Part shown: positions 43,233 through 51,681 of the stretch, in pieces
Layout of the letters: every line of letters starts with the position of its first letter
How positions within the stretch are numbered: the stretch's first letter is position 1
Assembly: GCF_031801495.1 (NCBI RefSeq)
Contig: NZ_JAOEGC010000002.1
Coordinates: forward strand, 124,001-188,000
From: Agrobacterium tumefaciens_K
GTDB lineage: Bacteria; Pseudomonadota; Alphaproteobacteria; Rhizobiales; Rhizobiaceae
Reading direction: 5' to 3'
Length of the DNA stretch: 64,000 bases
Notes under the pieces: model-generated
Databases searched by the model: none
Told to the model about the DNA's origin: nothing
The model's input: the letters and a program-made list of their open reading frames with translations, nothing else
Made by a program: the position numbers and the translations under genes

Positions 43233-43979
43233 TCAGTTCGGGGTCGCGGGGTTCTTGCCGGCGCGGTACGCGTCGATAACCACCGCACGGCGTTCCGCAT
43301 CGATCGGGCTCATGCCGCGCGGACCGACGAGGTCCATGGGGTTGGCCACCTGTGCAGCCAGATTGTTCTGCGAGGCGCAGCCGAAATTGTACCAGTTCTT
43401 GTTGGCGTAGGTGTTGTCGGAAAGGTCTTCCGGCCACTGGCCGCATTGGCCGGTCATGGCGGTAACTGCGACATAGCTCAGGCGGATAGGCGCGGCATCG
43501 CCGCTTGCGCCCGCACTGTAACGTGTTTCCATGATCTTGGCTGACGGCACACCTGCGCCGGAAAGCGCTGCGCGTATCTGCCGGACCATCTTCGTGGCAG
43601 TTGCGGAATTCGGTGAGCCGGATGGCGTCTGGATATTGATGATGCCCGTCGACGTGGAGGTGTAGCTCTGGGCAAAACCGCGAACATTGTCCGCCATTGC
43701 TCTCGTCAGCCGGCTATCGCCCGCCGAAACGGGAATGTCGATTGAATGTTCCGCTTCCGAAAGGGTGATGGGATGACGGGTGCGGTAGTCATCGGGAATG
43801 GCGTTTGTCGTCAGCGGATCGCGCGCGCAGCCCTGCAACAGGCCGGCGGCAAGTGCCACCGCAATCACCAGCCCGGTTTTGGCGGCGAAGCGCTTGGAGG
43901 GAAAAGAGGAGGCTTCCTGCATGACATGTCCTGTCGTGACCGGGCTTGACGGGTGGATGTTGTGTGTATGTGCCATCAT
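43233..43979 (-). CDS. cpaD: CpaD/CtpE, pilus assembly lipoprotein
   Basis: 248 residues from the first of two adjacent ATGs, which overlaps the cpaC stop as ATGA; a start at MQEASSFPSKRF would shorten the leader. The lipobox is LLQGC at about residue 51, an unusually late position that favours the internal start for signal recognition. The mature protein has the CpaD pattern DYRTRHPITLSEAEHSIDIP and QCGQWPEDLSDNTYANKNWY. It probably helps secretin assembly at the outer membrane. Confidence 0.9.
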   Translation of the reverse strand: MMAHTHNIHPSSPVTTGHVMQEASSFPSKRFAAKTGLVIAVALAAGLLQGCARDPLTTNAIPDDYRTRHPITLSEAEHSIDIPVSAGDSRLTRAMADNVRGFAQSYTSTSTGIINIQTPSGSPNSATATKMVRQIRAALSGAGVPSAKIMETRYSAGASGDAAPIRLSYVAVTAMTGQCGQWPEDLSDNTYANKNWYNFGCASQNNLAAQVANPMDLVGPRGMSPIDAERRAVVIDAYRAGKNPATPN

Positions 43980-45565
43980 TTGTAGATGAACCCCACTGAT
44001 CCCTGGTACGGTGCTGCCTGAACCTTGTCCTTGCGGCCATAGACCTTGTTGACCCGGTTCATGAAGTACATGGCTGCATCGTTTTCCGGGTTGAAGTTGT
44101 CGTCGGGCCGGGCGATCTGGTTACGTGCGACTGGCCGTACGAGGTACGGCGTGGCAATGATGACCAGTTCGGTTTCATTGCGGATGAAGTCCTTGCTGCG
44201 GAACAGCGTGCCGAACACGGGAACCTTGGAAATGCCCGGCAGGCCGGACATCGCCTGGCGGATGTTGTCTTGCACCAGACCGGCGATCACGATGGAACCG
44301 CCGGAGGGAAGCTCGACGCTGGTCGATGCCTCGCGTTTGCGGATCGACATGTACGTGCTGCCGGGAACGGCGAGGCTCGAGCCGTTGCCGGTCGTGACGT
44401 TGCCTTCATATGTCGGCTCGGAAACATTCGTTTCGATCCGGAGGCTGATACGGCCCGGAGACAGAACGACCGGGCGGAAATTCAGCTCGATACCGTAGTC
44501 CACGGTATTTGTGGTACGCGTCACCGTCGGACGGCCGGTTTCTTCATCGATATCGACTTCCTGCGTTCCAGCCTGGCGGAATTCTCCGCCGACGTAGAAC
44601 TTGGCCTGCTCGCCGGAGATAGCGGTGAGGCTGGGTTCGGCAAGCGTGCGCATCACGCCTGCCTGTTCCATGGCGTTGAAATAGCTTCCAAGCGTGACTT
44701 CACCGATCGCGCCGACAACGTTCCCGGTGGAACCGAGAGCGATGGCGTTGCCAAGATTTGCCGGGTTCGAGAACGAGACGCCGCCCCGTGCCTGATTGCC
44801 GCCGACGCCGATGGATCCGTTGAAGCCAAGCTGCTTGAGAACCTGACGGCTCACCTCTGCAACCGTGACTTTCAGCGTGACCTGATCCTCGCCTTCGATC
44901 GTCAGCATGTTGACGATCTGGGAGGTCTGCCGGTCTTCCGCGAAGATAGCCGCGTCTCCGCCCTGCTTGCCGCCTGTCAGGGTGATGCTGCGCGTGGTTG
45001 CTTCGCCGCCTTTGAGGAATATTTCGGCAAGCTGGACGGCGCGCGCCGAATCCTGCGGCGTGCGCACGCTGCCAGACAGCACGATGTTGTCCGAGACGAT
45101 CTCCACCTTGATGTCGGAATCGGGGATGAAACGCCTGATATTGGCCTCGAGGCCTGAAATGTCGCGCTCGACCTCAAGGTCGAGGCTGACGATTTCCCGC
45201 CCGTTATCGCCAAAAATGAAGATGTTGGTCTGGCCGACAGTTTTACCAAAAAGATAGATGCGTCTGGAAGTGCGCGTCACGGCATCTGCAAGCAGGGGGT
45301 CTGCGACGAGAATGTCGTGCGCGTCTTCCGGGAGGTCGATCACCAGCGCCTTGTTCAGACCGAGCTTCAGACGCTTGCGGACACCCGTCCCGCTGTCGGT
45401 GATCCGCACGATGCTGGCATTCTGAGCCAGCGCTTCGCTCATCCGCAGGGAGTCTGGCGCGTAGTGGCCCGGAATGCCGGAAAAAGCCAGGCAGAATGCC
45501 AGGCTGCCGGTTATCGATGCGCGCAGATGGCTTTTAATGCGCTTCGCCATGGTTCCCCCGGTCAT
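43976..45565 (-). CDS. cpaC: CpaC/RcpA/CtpD, Tad pilus secretin
   Basis: 529 residues from the ATG overlapping the cpaB stop (ATGA). A signal peptide is followed by the pilus N-terminal secretin domain (KRLKLGLNKALVIDLPEDAH through GKTVGQTNIFIFGDNG), a BON-like region (SGSVRTPQDSARAVQLAEIF), and the C-terminal secretin domain with VTLKVTVAEVSRQVLKQLGF and VPVFGTLFRSKDFIRNETEL. It forms the outer-membrane pore for the pilus. A stand-alone copy of its N-terminal domain is encoded at 47738-48148. Confidence 0.94.
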   Translation of the reverse strand: MTGGTMAKRIKSHLRASITGSLAFCLAFSGIPGHYAPDSLRMSEALAQNASIVRITDSGTGVRKRLKLGLNKALVIDLPEDAHDILVADPLLADAVTRTSRRIYLFGKTVGQTNIFIFGDNGREIVSLDLEVERDISGLEANIRRFIPDSDIKVEIVSDNIVLSGSVRTPQDSARAVQLAEIFLKGGEATTRSITLTGGKQGGDAAIFAEDRQTSQIVNMLTIEGEDQVTLKVTVAEVSRQVLKQLGFNGSIGVGGNQARGGVSFSNPANLGNAIALGSTGNVVGAIGEVTLGSYFNAMEQAGVMRTLAEPSLTAISGEQAKFYVGGEFRQAGTQEVDIDEETGRPTVTRTTNTVDYGIELNFRPVVLSPGRISLRIETNVSEPTYEGNVTTGNGSSLAVPGSTYMSIRKREASTSVELPSGGSIVIAGLVQDNIRQAMSGLPGISKVPVFGTLFRSKDFIRNETELVIIATPYLVRPVARNQIARPDDNFNPENDAAMYFMNRVNKVYGRKDKVQAAPYQGSVGFIYK

Positions 45566-46368
45566 TGTGATGCTCCTTGACCGCCCTTGACGATCGAGCC
45601 GGATTTGATCACCTGGATTTCCGGCTGCCCCGAGCCGCCACTCAGAAGATAACCGGCAGAAAACGTGTCGTTTTCCTGTGCGTCGGCGACTGAGCGCAGC
45701 GCCAGTGTCAGGCGGTCCGCCATCTGCTGCGCCACCGTCATGATTTTCGCCTGTTCCGGCGTCAGTTCCAGCGTTGCCGTTGCGCCCACAACGGCCGTCG
45801 TGCCGTCCTCGCCTTCCTTGATCTGCTGATCGATTGCCAGAACGCGCACGTTGTTCAGAACGTTTTCTGTTAGGAAGGCACCGCTATCGCTCTTGCGAAC
45901 CATGATGACATCGACACGGTCATTGGGCAGCACAAAACCGCCGGCACCGGTGGAAACCGATATCTCCGTTGCGACGGCGCGTTTACCGGCGGGCAGAAGA
46001 GATGACATGATGCGGGCGCTGGAATCGACGACCTTTTCCGGCCGCAGTGGCTCACCTTCGAACAGAGGCAGCCTTACAACGGCGCCGGAAAGCTCTGCTA
46101 TGGCATTCGGCCTCTGGGCGTCGGTGATGAAGCTGTTCACGATGTTGCCTTGCGGCCATGGTGCCCAGCGCATGGAACTGTCGTTCAGACGGCTGCCGAC
46201 CGGCAGGCTGACGGAAGAGACGAGAACGTTGACCGTCGGCTCCTTCTGGATGATCGTTTCCGCTTTCTCTATCACCTGTTTCGCGCCGGAAAGCCGCATG
46301 GCCAAAACACCGGCAAGACCGGCGGCCACCAAGGCGACAGACAGGATGATGATACGCGACGGTTTCAT
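45562..46368 (-). CDS. cpaB: CpaB/RcpC/CtpC, Flp pilus assembly protein
   Basis: 268 residues. An N-terminal membrane anchor (IIILSVALVAAGLAGVLAMR) is followed by a SAF/RcpC domain with VLVSSVSLPVGSRLNDSSMR, then KRAVATEISVSTGAGGFVLP and NDRVDVIMVRKSD, as in CpaB. It is a periplasmic component needed for pilus export, possibly gating or modification of the secretin. It is the first gene of the cpaBCDEF-tadBC operon. Its 126-bp upstream region has a perfect CtrA consensus at 46458-46472. Confidence 0.92.
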   Translation of the reverse strand: MKPSRIIILSVALVAAGLAGVLAMRLSGAKQVIEKAETIIQKEPTVNVLVSSVSLPVGSRLNDSSMRWAPWPQGNIVNSFITDAQRPNAIAELSGAVVRLPLFEGEPLRPEKVVDSSARIMSSLLPAGKRAVATEISVSTGAGGFVLPNDRVDVIMVRKSDSGAFLTENVLNNVRVLAIDQQIKEGEDGTTAVVGATATLELTPEQAKIMTVAQQMADRLTLALRSVADAQENDTFSAGYLLSGGSGQPEIQVIKSGSIVKGGQGASQ

Positions 46369-46429
46369 GCTCGATCCTTGAGGGGAACAGATTCTTCTCC
46401 ACTCAGGATGGCCCGTGATTCGTATAATT

Positions 46430-46472
46430 ATGGTTAATTTCGCGCTTAGATTTGTGGTTAACGGGTGTTTAA
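46430..46472 (-). promoter_or_regulatory. CtrA box and half-site upstream of cpaB
   Basis: TTAA-N7-TTAA is matched exactly at 46458-46472 (minus strand reads TTAAACACCCGTTAAC), about 90 bp upstream of cpaB, and a TTAACCAT half-site lies at 46430-46437. This is the consensus for the cell-cycle regulator CtrA, which activates pilin expression in Caulobacter. Binding here is inferred. Confidence 0.65.
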
Positions 46473-46494
46473 TCCGTTTCCGCGCGTTTTTTAC

Positions 46495-47007
46495 TTAAGA
46501 AAGGCTGGCGATAGCGGCGTTAACCAGTGGCGTATCGCCATAGGTAAGAAGTCCTGCGATGGCGATGCCTATTCCATAGGGAATCTTTTTTGCAACCAGA
46601 AGCGAGTCGGGAACTGGAAGACCGGTTGCCATGATCTGTTGCGCGCGGGAGCGGAAAATGACAATGCCGATTGTCAGCAGACCACCGATGAAGGCGACTG
46701 CGATCAGGAACTCGACGAGTGAGAGATTGAAGCCGAACCACACGGCGGCGGCTGTCAGAAGCTTGGCGTCGCCCCCGCCCATGACATTGGCGGCAAACAG
46801 GGCAAAGCAGACGAAGAAGACGGCGGCACCCGCTGCAAGCGACATGGCGAAGGTCTGCCAGTCCATGCCCGTAAACGGTGCAATGAAGACAAAGGACACA
46901 AGCAGGATAAGCGGTATCCTGTTGGGGATGGTCATGCTGATGAGGTCTGTCAGCGCTGCAAAGGCAAGGCAGAGCGGCAGAATGAGGAAAATGGCTGCAA
47001 TCACCAT
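46495..47007 (-). CDS. cpaA: CpaA/TadV/CtpB, prepilin peptidase
   Basis: 170 residues, five or six helices, type A24 aspartic prepilin peptidase. The two catalytic aspartates are in LTDLISMTIPNR (Asp21) and the GGGD motif of VMGGGDAKLL (Asp80). It lacks the N-methylation domain, as is normal for the Tad class. It cleaves the Flp prepilin encoded just upstream. It sits between the pilin gene and the cpaB operon, behind a switchable hairpin. Confidence 0.92.
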   Translation of the reverse strand: MVIAAIFLILPLCLAFAALTDLISMTIPNRIPLILLVSFVFIAPFTGMDWQTFAMSLAAGAAVFFVCFALFAANVMGGGDAKLLTAAAVWFGFNLSLVEFLIAVAFIGGLLTIGIVIFRSRAQQIMATGLPVPDSLLVAKKIPYGIGIAIAGLLTYGDTPLVNAAIASLS

Positions 47008-47071
47008 GGCCAGTCCTTCTTTTCAGCTAGTTTGTTCCACAAAAGACTGAGAACACTATGCCACTCAAAAG

Positions 47072-47117
47072 TAAAAATGCCGCCCCCGGTGAAGGAGCGG
47101 CATGGCGGTCATGCCGC
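47072..47117 (-). terminator. Three-arm hairpin (terminator/antiterminator-like) between pilin and cpaA
   Basis: In transcript order, arm A GCGGCATG (47117-47110), arm B CATGCCGC (47104-47097) and arm C GCGGCAT (47083-47077) followed by TTTT. B pairs perfectly with A, or its ATGCCGC with C to make a terminator. The pilin stop lies 14 bp upstream, so the element can limit read-through into cpaA. Confidence 0.6.
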
Positions 47118-47130
47118 GGCGACTAGCAAA

Positions 47131-47316
47131 TTACTTGGTGGCAGTCGCTGCCGTCGTCATTTCTGTGCCGATGTTTTCGAACAGCGTCGTCAGCTGAGTT
47201 CCAACGGTTGTGGCTCCGCCGATGATGGCAACGGAAATGAGGGCTGCGATCAGGCCGTATTCGATTGCCGTCGCGCCGGATTCGTCTTTGAGGAAACGAG
47301 CGAAAATCTTGGACAT
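47131..47316 (-). CDS. ctpA: Flp/Fap-type major pilin (CtpA)
   Basis: 61 residues. The class III leader MSKIFARFLKDESG is cut after Gly14, giving mature ATAIEYGLIAALISVAIIGG with Glu at +5 and Tyr at +6, the Flp motif. The remaining hydrophobic helix and a short Thr/Ala-rich tail form the pilus subunit. An AGGAG ribosome site lies just upstream. It is the first gene of the minus-strand pilus cluster, divergent from a secretin-domain gene across a 421-bp gap. Confidence 0.95.
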   Translation of the reverse strand: MSKIFARFLKDESGATAIEYGLIAALISVAIIGGATTVGTQLTTLFENIGTEMTTAATATK

Positions 47317-47737
47317 GGAGAACTCCTAACTCTTCTGGGTTTAATTCCGCACGCCGACAACTGTTATCCGTTGTTCGGTTGGCCTCAACCTACAGAGCAG
47401 CAATTTCCAACCACTTAAAAAAAGCGATTAACGAAAGGTAAACGACTGTTTGAATTTCGTGTGGTAAACAAAAGAACAAAGTATTGAGCAACTTTTTATC
47501 TTTGTCGGGAAAGGCATATATTTCACCGTTTCATAAGTCGACATAATTCGGTGGTGATGTAATTCATTGAGACATTTCGGTGTGCAGTTTTGACGCGATT
47601 GCTTGCGGTCGCGACGGCTGGAAAATGCTAATGGTTACTGGATATTTTGCCGATTTCGGCGATTTAACGCTTCGTTCACTAAAAGCGATCATTTTGGGAC
47701 GATATCAGATGCGTGTCGTGAACAAGGGCTCAAACGC
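47317..47737. promoter_or_regulatory. Long divergent intergenic region with two near-CtrA motifs
   Basis: An AT-rich 421-bp gap with no gene. TTAA-N7-TAAA lies at 47428-47442 (about 112 bp upstream of the pilin) and TTAA-N7-TTCA at 47664-47678 (60 bp upstream of the gene at 47738), each one mismatch from the CtrA consensus. No other strong signal is visible. A long untranslated pilin leader is possible. Confidence 0.4.
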
Positions 47738-48148
47738 ATGTCTTCCCCTACATTGATGAAAATCGCTCTCGGCTTGTCCGTGCTTCTTTCCGGATCGGCG
47801 CAGTCGGTTTTTGCCCAGGAAGACATGCTGCGCGTGTCGATGAATCATGCCCGCGTGCTTAGGCTGGATCGCCCGGTCAGCAAGGTGATCGTTGGCAATT
47901 CCAAGGTGGCCGACGCAACCGTGGCGGATGCCACCACGATCGTTCTGACAGGCAGAAGCTTCGGTACGACAAATCTTGTGCTTCTCGACGCAGATGGCAA
48001 TCCTATCGTCGATGAGCGTATCCTCGTCTCCATCGATGAGGGCAATACGGTACGTGTGTTCCGCCAGACGGAACGCACCGTTCTTTCCTGTACGCCGAAT
48101 TGCGAACAGCACGCGGAAAACAGCGGAACTGACGCTGAACAGCCCTGA
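47738..48148 (+). CDS. Stand-alone secretin N-terminal-domain protein (pilus assembly type)
   Basis: 136 residues from MSSPTLMKIALGLSVLLSGS, with AAGGG upstream; a signal peptide ends near VFAQED. The mature part is one domain, LRVSMNHARVLRLDRPVSKV through GRSFGTTNLVLLDADG, that parallels the N-terminus of the CpaC secretin (GKTVGQTNIFIFGDNG). It ends with VLSCTPNCEQH, a CxxxC pair that suggests a disulfide. It is divergent from the pilin gene. A periplasmic accessory of the secretin is the likely role, but this is inferred. Confidence 0.75.
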   Translation: MSSPTLMKIALGLSVLLSGSAQSVFAQEDMLRVSMNHARVLRLDRPVSKVIVGNSKVADATVADATTIVLTGRSFGTTNLVLLDADGNPIVDERILVSIDEGNTVRVFRQTERTVLSCTPNCEQHAENSGTDAEQP

Positions 48149-48254
48149 CTGGCCTGAAATTCGAGTGATTGAGCGGCGCCTTTGCGCGACATGACGCATT
48201 GCGTCCGCGTGCGTTCTGGATCGTCGTTTTTTACATGGACTTTTTGAGGCTCAA

Positions 48255-48322
48255 CCACCCTGAAACCGGGTGGCCGAAGCCACCGCGCAGGACACCTCCT
48301 ATGAGGCGTCCTTCAGGTTTTT
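48255..48322 (+). terminator. Tandem hairpins ending the transcript of the secretin-domain gene
   Basis: CCACCC/GGGTGG (48255-48273) is followed by a second stem AGGAC-CCTC with GAGG-GTCCT (48289-48312) and then TCAGGTTTTT. The second is a good rho-independent terminator. Confidence 0.75.
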
Positions 48323-48373
48323 CTGCTTTTTGGGAAAGCTAAGTGTTTGATCTGGCTAAGATCAAAAATGGAA

Positions 48374-48460
48374 TGGTGCCCAGAAGAGGACTCGAACCTC
48401 CACACCCTTTCGAGTACCAGCACCTGAAGCTGGCGCGTCTACCAATTCCGCCATCTGGGC
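48374..48460 (-). tRNA. tRNA-Leu (anticodon CAG)
   Basis: On the minus strand the sequence starts GCCCAGATGGCGGAATTGGT and ends with a 3' CCA that is encoded. The acceptor arms GCCCAGA and TCTGGGC pair, the anticodon stem CCAGC/GCTGG encloses TTCAGGT (anticodon CAG), and the long variable arm and GGTTCGAGTCC T-loop are those of a class II leucine tRNA. Length 87 nt with CCA. Confidence 0.96.
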
Positions 48461-48580
48461 GACGAGGAGCCATGTACGGGGGCAGCCGCCCGGTGTCAAC
48501 AGACTTTTTGAACTTTTATGACGATCATTGATTTTAAAGGGAAAAAACTTGCATTCCACTGTTGAAAGGTGAGTCTCAGG

Positions 48581-48886
48581 TCAGGTGTCGAGTCCTTCGT
48601 GCCTGCTTCGGTCTACATGACCAAGGTCACGATCGGGGTCGATGACGTCACGGATTCGCTGTTTAAGCTCCTTGGGGCCTGGAAAGCCGCCGTCTTGCTT
48701 GCGTTCCCATATGATATTTCCATCAACGGCGATTTCGAAACGCCCCCCCGTGGAGGGAATCAGGCTGACTTCGCCAACTTCGGAGGAAAACGTCTGGAGA
48801 ATCTCCTGTGCCATCCATCCGGAGCGTAAGAGCCAGTTGCATTGCGTGCAGTAGGTGATTGTGATGCATGGTTTGCGGTCTTGCAT
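48581..48886 (-). CDS. SelT/SelW/SelH-family (Rdx) protein
   Basis: 101 residues. The N-terminal CxxC redox motif is at residues 13-16 in ITYCTQCNWLLR, followed by the Rdx pattern EVSLIPSTGGRFEIAVDGNI and IWERKQDGGFPGPKELKQRI. These thioredoxin-like proteins are selenoprotein W relatives with cysteine in place of selenocysteine; the function in bacteria is unknown. It stands alone between the tRNA gene and the divergent DoxX gene. Confidence 0.88.
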   Translation of the reverse strand: MQDRKPCITITYCTQCNWLLRSGWMAQEILQTFSSEVGEVSLIPSTGGRFEIAVDGNIIWERKQDGGFPGPKELKQRIRDVIDPDRDLGHVDRSRHEGLDT

Positions 48887-49018
48887 TGCCGTTTCTCCTC
48901 AATGTGAAATCACGAAAATATCAACTTTTATGCTCATGTTTTTACCGCGGTGATCTATCTCCCGATACGTCTTTTTTGCAAACAGATAAGTCATCAAAGG
49001 CTTAGACATGGAGATCAT

Positions 49019-49468
49019 ATGGCCCAGTTCGACCATAGCCGCGGACGTCTGTTCGTTCCCGCGGTTGCACCCGTTTACAACTCAACCCACGACCTTGTGG
49101 AGACGATCCTGCGTGTCGCAGCCGGTCTTCTGCTCGTGACCCACGGCTTCGGCAAGATAATGAACCCCTTTGGTGCCGTTGGCATGGTGGAAGGCCTCGG
49201 CTTTTATCCCGGCGTATTCTGGTCGCCCCTGCTGGCGGCAACCGAGTTCTTTGGAGGCATTCTGATCGCCATTGGACTGTTTACACGTCCGGCGTCCTTT
49301 GCGGCGATGATCGTTCTGCTCGTCACGGTCTACTTCCATGGCATCGTGAAGGCTGAAGGGCTTGGCGGGGCGGAGAAGTCCATCCTGTGGGCTGCCATCT
49401 TCCTGTTCTTTGCCGTTCGTGGCGGGAACCGGCATTCCGTCGACGCAAAAATGCGCAAGGAATTCTAG
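49019..49468 (+). CDS. DoxX-family membrane protein
   Basis: 149 residues from MAQFDHSRGRLFVPA with GGAG upstream; the frame opens at 48950 but without homology. Four membrane helices and the DoxX pattern LRVAAGLLLVTHGFGKIMNP, then ATEFFGGILIAIGLFTRPAS and YFHGIVKAEGLGGAEKSILW. Family members are linked to thiosulfate/quinone or redox homeostasis, but the precise role is unknown. It precedes the amidotransferase gene by 125 bp. Confidence 0.82.
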   Translation: MAQFDHSRGRLFVPAVAPVYNSTHDLVETILRVAAGLLLVTHGFGKIMNPFGAVGMVEGLGFYPGVFWSPLLAATEFFGGILIAIGLFTRPASFAAMIVLLVTVYFHGIVKAEGLGGAEKSILWAAIFLFFAVRGGNRHSVDAKMRKEF

Positions 49469-49593
49469 AACATTCCAGATTGATCGAGATGGTGCCTCCC
49501 GCCTCTTGAAAATCAGGGTTTCTCGTGATGAAGCTGGCTTTGACGGTACCACCCCGAACAAAGCCGGCTTTATTATTTTTCCGAAGAGACATC

Positions 49594-50292
49594 ATGCGCG
49601 TTGCAATCATCGAGAACATGGCGGGAACTCCGCATGGTCAACTGGGCGTAGCCCTTAAAGAGGCGAATGCGGAACTGGACGTCATCCGCGCCTATGCCGG
49701 AGATCCGCTTCCCGCAGATGCGGAAAGCCACGATGCGCTTGTGGTTCTGGGTGGGGAGCAGAACGCGCTCGATGACGCTGCTTATCCTTACCTGCCCGAT
49801 CTTGCCCGGCTGATGAAGACCTTTGGAGATGCCGACAAGGCTGTGATGGGAGTGTGTCTGGGAAGCCAGTTGCTGGCCCGCGCCTATGATGGTCGAAACA
49901 TCCTGAACGGCACGCTGGAATTCGGTTGGGAGAAAGTCGCCTTGACGGATGAGGGACGGTCCGACCCGGTGATGACGGCGGTGGGCGATACGTTTCCCAT
50001 TTTTCAATGGCACCGCGATACATACACCTTGCCGGACGGCGCAATTCTTCTGGCAAGCAATCCCGCCACGAAAAATCAGGCGTTTCGCATCGGCAGGGCA
50101 GCCTATGGGACGCAGTTCCACTTCGAGGCAGCGACGGGTGTCGTCGACGAGTGGTGCACTGGCTTTTCCAGCTCGATCGAGAAAATGTCGCCCGGTTGGC
50201 TCGAGGATTACCGAAGCCACCGTGATGGGAGCGGAGAGGCGGCTGACGCTGCAGGCCTTGCGATAGCGCGGGCCTGGGTTCAGCTCGTGTGA
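49594..50292 (+). CDS. Class I glutamine amidotransferase-like protein
   Basis: 232 residues from MRVAIIENMAGTPHGQLGVA with a GAAGAGA ribosome site. A GATase1 fold of the GMP-synthase-like (YfeJ) group: oxyanion strand LVVLGGEQNALDD, nucleophile Cys88 in MGVCLGSQLLARAY, FQWHRDTYTLPDGA, and the catalytic His in YGTQFHFEA. No synthetase partner is adjacent. It may hydrolyse a gamma-glutamyl compound or amidate a small substrate; function unknown. It ends at a good terminator before the convergent transporter gene. Confidence 0.85.
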   Translation: MRVAIIENMAGTPHGQLGVALKEANAELDVIRAYAGDPLPADAESHDALVVLGGEQNALDDAAYPYLPDLARLMKTFGDADKAVMGVCLGSQLLARAYDGRNILNGTLEFGWEKVALTDEGRSDPVMTAVGDTFPIFQWHRDTYTLPDGAILLASNPATKNQAFRIGRAAYGTQFHFEAATGVVDEWCTGFSSSIEKMSPGWLEDYRSHRDGSGEAADAAGLAIARAWVQLV

Positions 50293-50329
50293 TATTGCGA
50301 TGGTGTCGTGCTAGTGACTGAATATTGAA

Positions 50330-50364
50330 ACGAACCGCAAGGCGTTGCGATGCGGTTCGTTTTC
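50330..50364 (+). terminator. Rho-independent terminator after the amidotransferase gene
   Basis: ACGAACCGCA (50330-50339) pairs with TGCGGTTCGT (50351-50360) and is followed by TTTTC on the plus strand. The convergent transporter gene ends just beyond it. Confidence 0.85.
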
Positions 50365-50374
50365 TCGCTCTGGC

Positions 50375-51334
50375 TTAGCCGATTTTGTTTGTGGAGCCGA
50401 CGGGAGTCTCTTCCGTTCTTCCAGAGAAGAAGTTTGCAAGCAGCGCGCCCGAAATATTGTGCCACACGCTGAAAATGGCGCTGGGCACGGCCGCAACCGG
50501 CGAGAAATAGGTGTTGGCCAAAGCCGCGCCGAGGCCACTATTTTGCATGCCGACCTCGATGGCAATGGCCTTGCGCTTTGCAAGTGAAAGGCCGAATGCC
50601 TTGCTGGCAAAGAAACCTAGCGCATATCCCAGACCATTGTGCAGGACGACGATTGCGAAGATCAGCAGACCTGACTGTGCAATGGCACCCTTGCTGGCGC
50701 CAACGACTGCGGCAACAATCAGCACGATCCCGGTAACGCTGACCAGCGGCAAGGCCGGAACGGCGTTGTGCACGATCGACGGTGCAAGCTTCTGTAGTGC
50801 GAAACCCAGCGCCAGTGGCACCAGTACGACCTTGACGATGCTGACGAACATCGCGGCTGCGTCGACTGGCAGATACTGGCTGGCGAAAAGCCAGACGAGG
50901 AACGGAGTAACGATCGGCGCAGCCAGCGTTGTTACACTCGTGCAGGCCACGGAAAGTGCAACATCGCCCTTGCTGAGATAGGTCATGACGTTGGACGATG
51001 TACCGCCGGGGCAGCAGCCGACCAGAATGACACCCGCTGCAACTTCTGGAGACATTGGAATGATCTTCGTCAGCGCAACCGCAAGCAGCGGCATGATGAG
51101 GAACTGCGATAAAACGCCGATGCCGACATCGAACGGCCGTTTTGCAACCTCGCGGAAATCGTCAACCGATATCGTCAGGCCCATGCCGAACATGATGATA
51201 GCAAGCAGGGTAACGATCCATGGCGCGATCTGTTTGAACGTATCCGGGAACACGTAGCCCAGCGCGGCGAATAAAATGACCCATATGGCAAATGTCTTGC
51301 CGATAAAGTTTGAAAAAGTTGCGATTGCTTTCAA
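50375..51334 (-). CDS. Bile acid:sodium symporter (BASS) family transporter
   Basis: 319 residues with nine or ten helices. BASS motifs are GMGLTISVDDFREVAKRPFD, VGCCPGGTSSNVMTYLSKGD and AIEVGMQNSGLGAALANTYF, which include the Na+-site residues. Bacterial members take up organic anions such as pantoate or keto acids rather than bile acids; the substrate cannot be set here. It is divergent from the lysozyme-like gene across 347 bp. Confidence 0.9.
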   Translation of the reverse strand: MKAIATFSNFIGKTFAIWVILFAALGYVFPDTFKQIAPWIVTLLAIIMFGMGLTISVDDFREVAKRPFDVGIGVLSQFLIMPLLAVALTKIIPMSPEVAAGVILVGCCPGGTSSNVMTYLSKGDVALSVACTSVTTLAAPIVTPFLVWLFASQYLPVDAAAMFVSIVKVVLVPLALGFALQKLAPSIVHNAVPALPLVSVTGIVLIVAAVVGASKGAIAQSGLLIFAIVVLHNGLGYALGFFASKAFGLSLAKRKAIAIEVGMQNSGLGAALANTYFSPVAAVPSAIFSVWHNISGALLANFFSGRTEETPVGSTNKIG

Positions 51335-51681
51335 CTATACCTCCCTGTCCTGGCGCAAATCGAATTAGGAAACAGTGTCCGATCTGACGCCACGAAATCC
51401 GTGAAATCGGGCAAGTGGCCCGTCAGGCTGTTTTAATGCTGTCCAGCTTGGATCCGCGATTTATCGTTAACACCCTGTCTGTCAAGGTGTAGGCAGGCCC
51501 GAATGGTTCCCGGTTTGACGAGGGTTGGCCTGGCGCTATCAGAATTGATGGGTGGGGGCAGGGGGGCTCCGCGTAAAGATAAGATTCAGTCTTTTTTGAT
51601 AATCTTCCGTTAGCAATTGTATTTTCGAGGTCTCGGGTCGGCGTGAGAGCGCCTCCCCAATGTTTTGCGTAACGGGTCCCC
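51335..51681. other. 347-bp intergenic region between BASS and GH25 genes
   Basis: I see no gene here. A minus-strand frame at 51423-51926 overlaps the GH25 gene and has no ribosome site or family pattern, so it is dismissed. Weak inverted repeats (ACACC/GGTGT near 51470) are visible. Divergent promoters must lie here but no strong boxes stand out. Confidence 0.5.
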
